This document shows positions 63,294 through 64,000 of a DNA stretch of 64,000 nt, in pieces; the first letter of the stretch is position 1, and the number at the start of each line of letters is the position of its first letter. This stretch comes from Prorocentrum cordatum. Lineage: Eukaryota; Sar; Dinophyceae; Prorocentrales; Prorocentraceae. Under the pieces are notes generated by a model. That model was given only the letters and a program-made list of their open reading frames with translations. It did no database searches and had not been told where the DNA came from. A program made the translations under genes and the position numbers. The DNA lies in NCBI GenBank assembly GCA_963575745.1, contig CAUYUJ010001368.1:38042-102041 (forward strand), given 5' to 3'.

Positions 63294-64000
63294 AATTTCA
63301 ATGTGCAAATGACGTGCCTTTGGTATCATGGTTGGAAAATTTACTGACAAATTTCGTCGCCGAATTCCCCACATTCCATGAGCTGGTTGATGCGGGTGCT
63401 GCACGGGGAGCTTTTGACCACATGCGGACTGGAATGCGACACATCGGCATTACGGACACAGCGTCGATGTGTGCATGGTTAACGGCGAACGACCCTCGTA
63501 ACAGAGTGTTTGCGGAAAATAATTACTTCAATGGCAGATTACAAGAACGGCTTCGGGATCAAATTGCGCAGGCTACAACGGCGGCTCGTCGTATGGAAAC
63601 AGTGTATTTTGCGATCACTGTGGGATTGCACAAGGCGCCAGATATACGCAATTACATGGCGGACAGTCTTCGACAGCGACGTCCACCTCCGACCCGACGC
63701 GCAGAAGGACCACCACAACCCACATCGGGTGAAACTCCACCACCGCGACCGCCACGGCACCCCGAACCACGCCTTCCACCTACATCGGGAGGAACACATA
63801 TGCAAGGACGTCCTGGGGTCGCTCGTCTGCCGGATGGCTGGCGGCATATCGATGCAGTGGATATACGGACTGAGGTCGACAACCGCATCCAGACGCTGCA
63901 ATCCATCCCGAAATGCATACGGGGCGCCTTCCTACGCATTCTAACACAATGCTTGGTTGAAGTGGAACGAACGCATTTACATTTCCCCCCCCCCCCCCCC
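63287..64000 (+). CDS. LINE G ORF2, N-terminal part, runs off the window
   Basis: ATG 63287 opens a frame with no stop to the window end (at least 238 codons). It shares ATGGTAA with the ORF1 stop. The first 120 residues look folded (VSWLENLLTNFVAEFPTFHE, MRTGMRHIGITDTASMCAWL), then a Pro/Arg-rich linker, then DGWRHIDAVDIRTEVDNRIQ with LQSIPKCIRGAFLRILTQCL. That last block resembles the segment preceding the RT in Symbiodinium-type LINE ORF2 proteins (W-x-x-IDAx...LR-x-x-P-x-xxRG-x-x-R-x-AL). The RT itself would lie beyond the window. The tail ends in a C16 run (63985-64000). Confidence 0.5.
   Translation, partial: MVKFQCANDVPLVSWLENLLTNFVAEFPTFHELVDAGAARGAFDHMRTGMRHIGITDTASMCAWLTANDPRNRVFAENNYFNGRLQERLRDQIAQATTAARRMETVYFAITVGLHKAPDIRNYMADSLRQRRPPPTRRAEGPPQPTSGETPPPRPPRHPEPRLPPTSGGTHMQGRPGVARLPDGWRHIDAVDIRTEVDNRIQTLQSIPKCIRGAFLRILTQCLVEVERTHLHFPPPPP

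Overview
The window reads as nuclear DNA of a dinoflagellate, most like a Prorocentrum/Polarella-type genome (inference). The evidence is GC-rich, repeat-saturated sequence, long trinucleotide microsatellites, several decayed non-LTR retrotransposons (LINEs), a decayed tyrosine-recombinase gene, and introns with GA-AG or GC-AG borders. No housekeeping gene, rRNA or tRNA was recognised; nearly everything codable is mobile DNA.

Layout: 0.3-1.3 kb, tyrosine-recombinase remnant; 1.3-4.5 kb, low-complexity intergenic DNA; 4.5-8.15 kb, the 5' half of a LINE (5' leader, ORF1, endonuclease); 8,154-27,879, a putative giant DNA transposon; 27.88-30.26 kb, the 3' half of the same LINE (reverse transcriptase, zinc knuckle); 30.3-31.0 kb, a short repeat also found at 57.4-58.3 kb; 31.5-34.7 kb, a 5'-truncated LINE with an intact 1,048-codon frame; 35.6-41.7 kb, LINE A; 45.1-47.2 kb, an unrecognised minus-strand gene abutting a truncated LINE C; 50.7-56.4 kb, LINE B, related to A; 59.5-62.1 kb, a less GC-rich stretch with unassigned ORFs; 62.1-64.0 kb, a two-ORF LINE that runs off the window.

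The main discovery is the 19.7-kb element. It has 32-bp imperfect terminal inverted repeats, a possible TT target duplication, AT-rich ends with repeated TAGTCC/GGACTA words, and all recognisable coding on the minus strand. Removing it with one TT rejoins the LINE reading frame exactly. Its cargo, in transcription order from the right end, is: a multi-exon gene of unknown function; an RPAAA-rich acidic protein; a coiled-coil protein with SUMO- and ubiquitin-interaction-like motifs; a multi-exon protein of a family recurrent in dinoflagellates; a three-exon transposase-like protein (700 aa after splicing); a cytosine-methyltransferase-like protein; a coiled-coil protein; and a small KOW/Tudor-like ORF. 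A palindromic word family built on ATCGGTGA lies between these coding blocks. The combination suggests a self-contained mobile unit carrying its own transposase, a chromatin-modifying enzyme and accessory proteins. This is inference from sequence reading alone; family assignments rest on recalled sequence patterns, not on a search.
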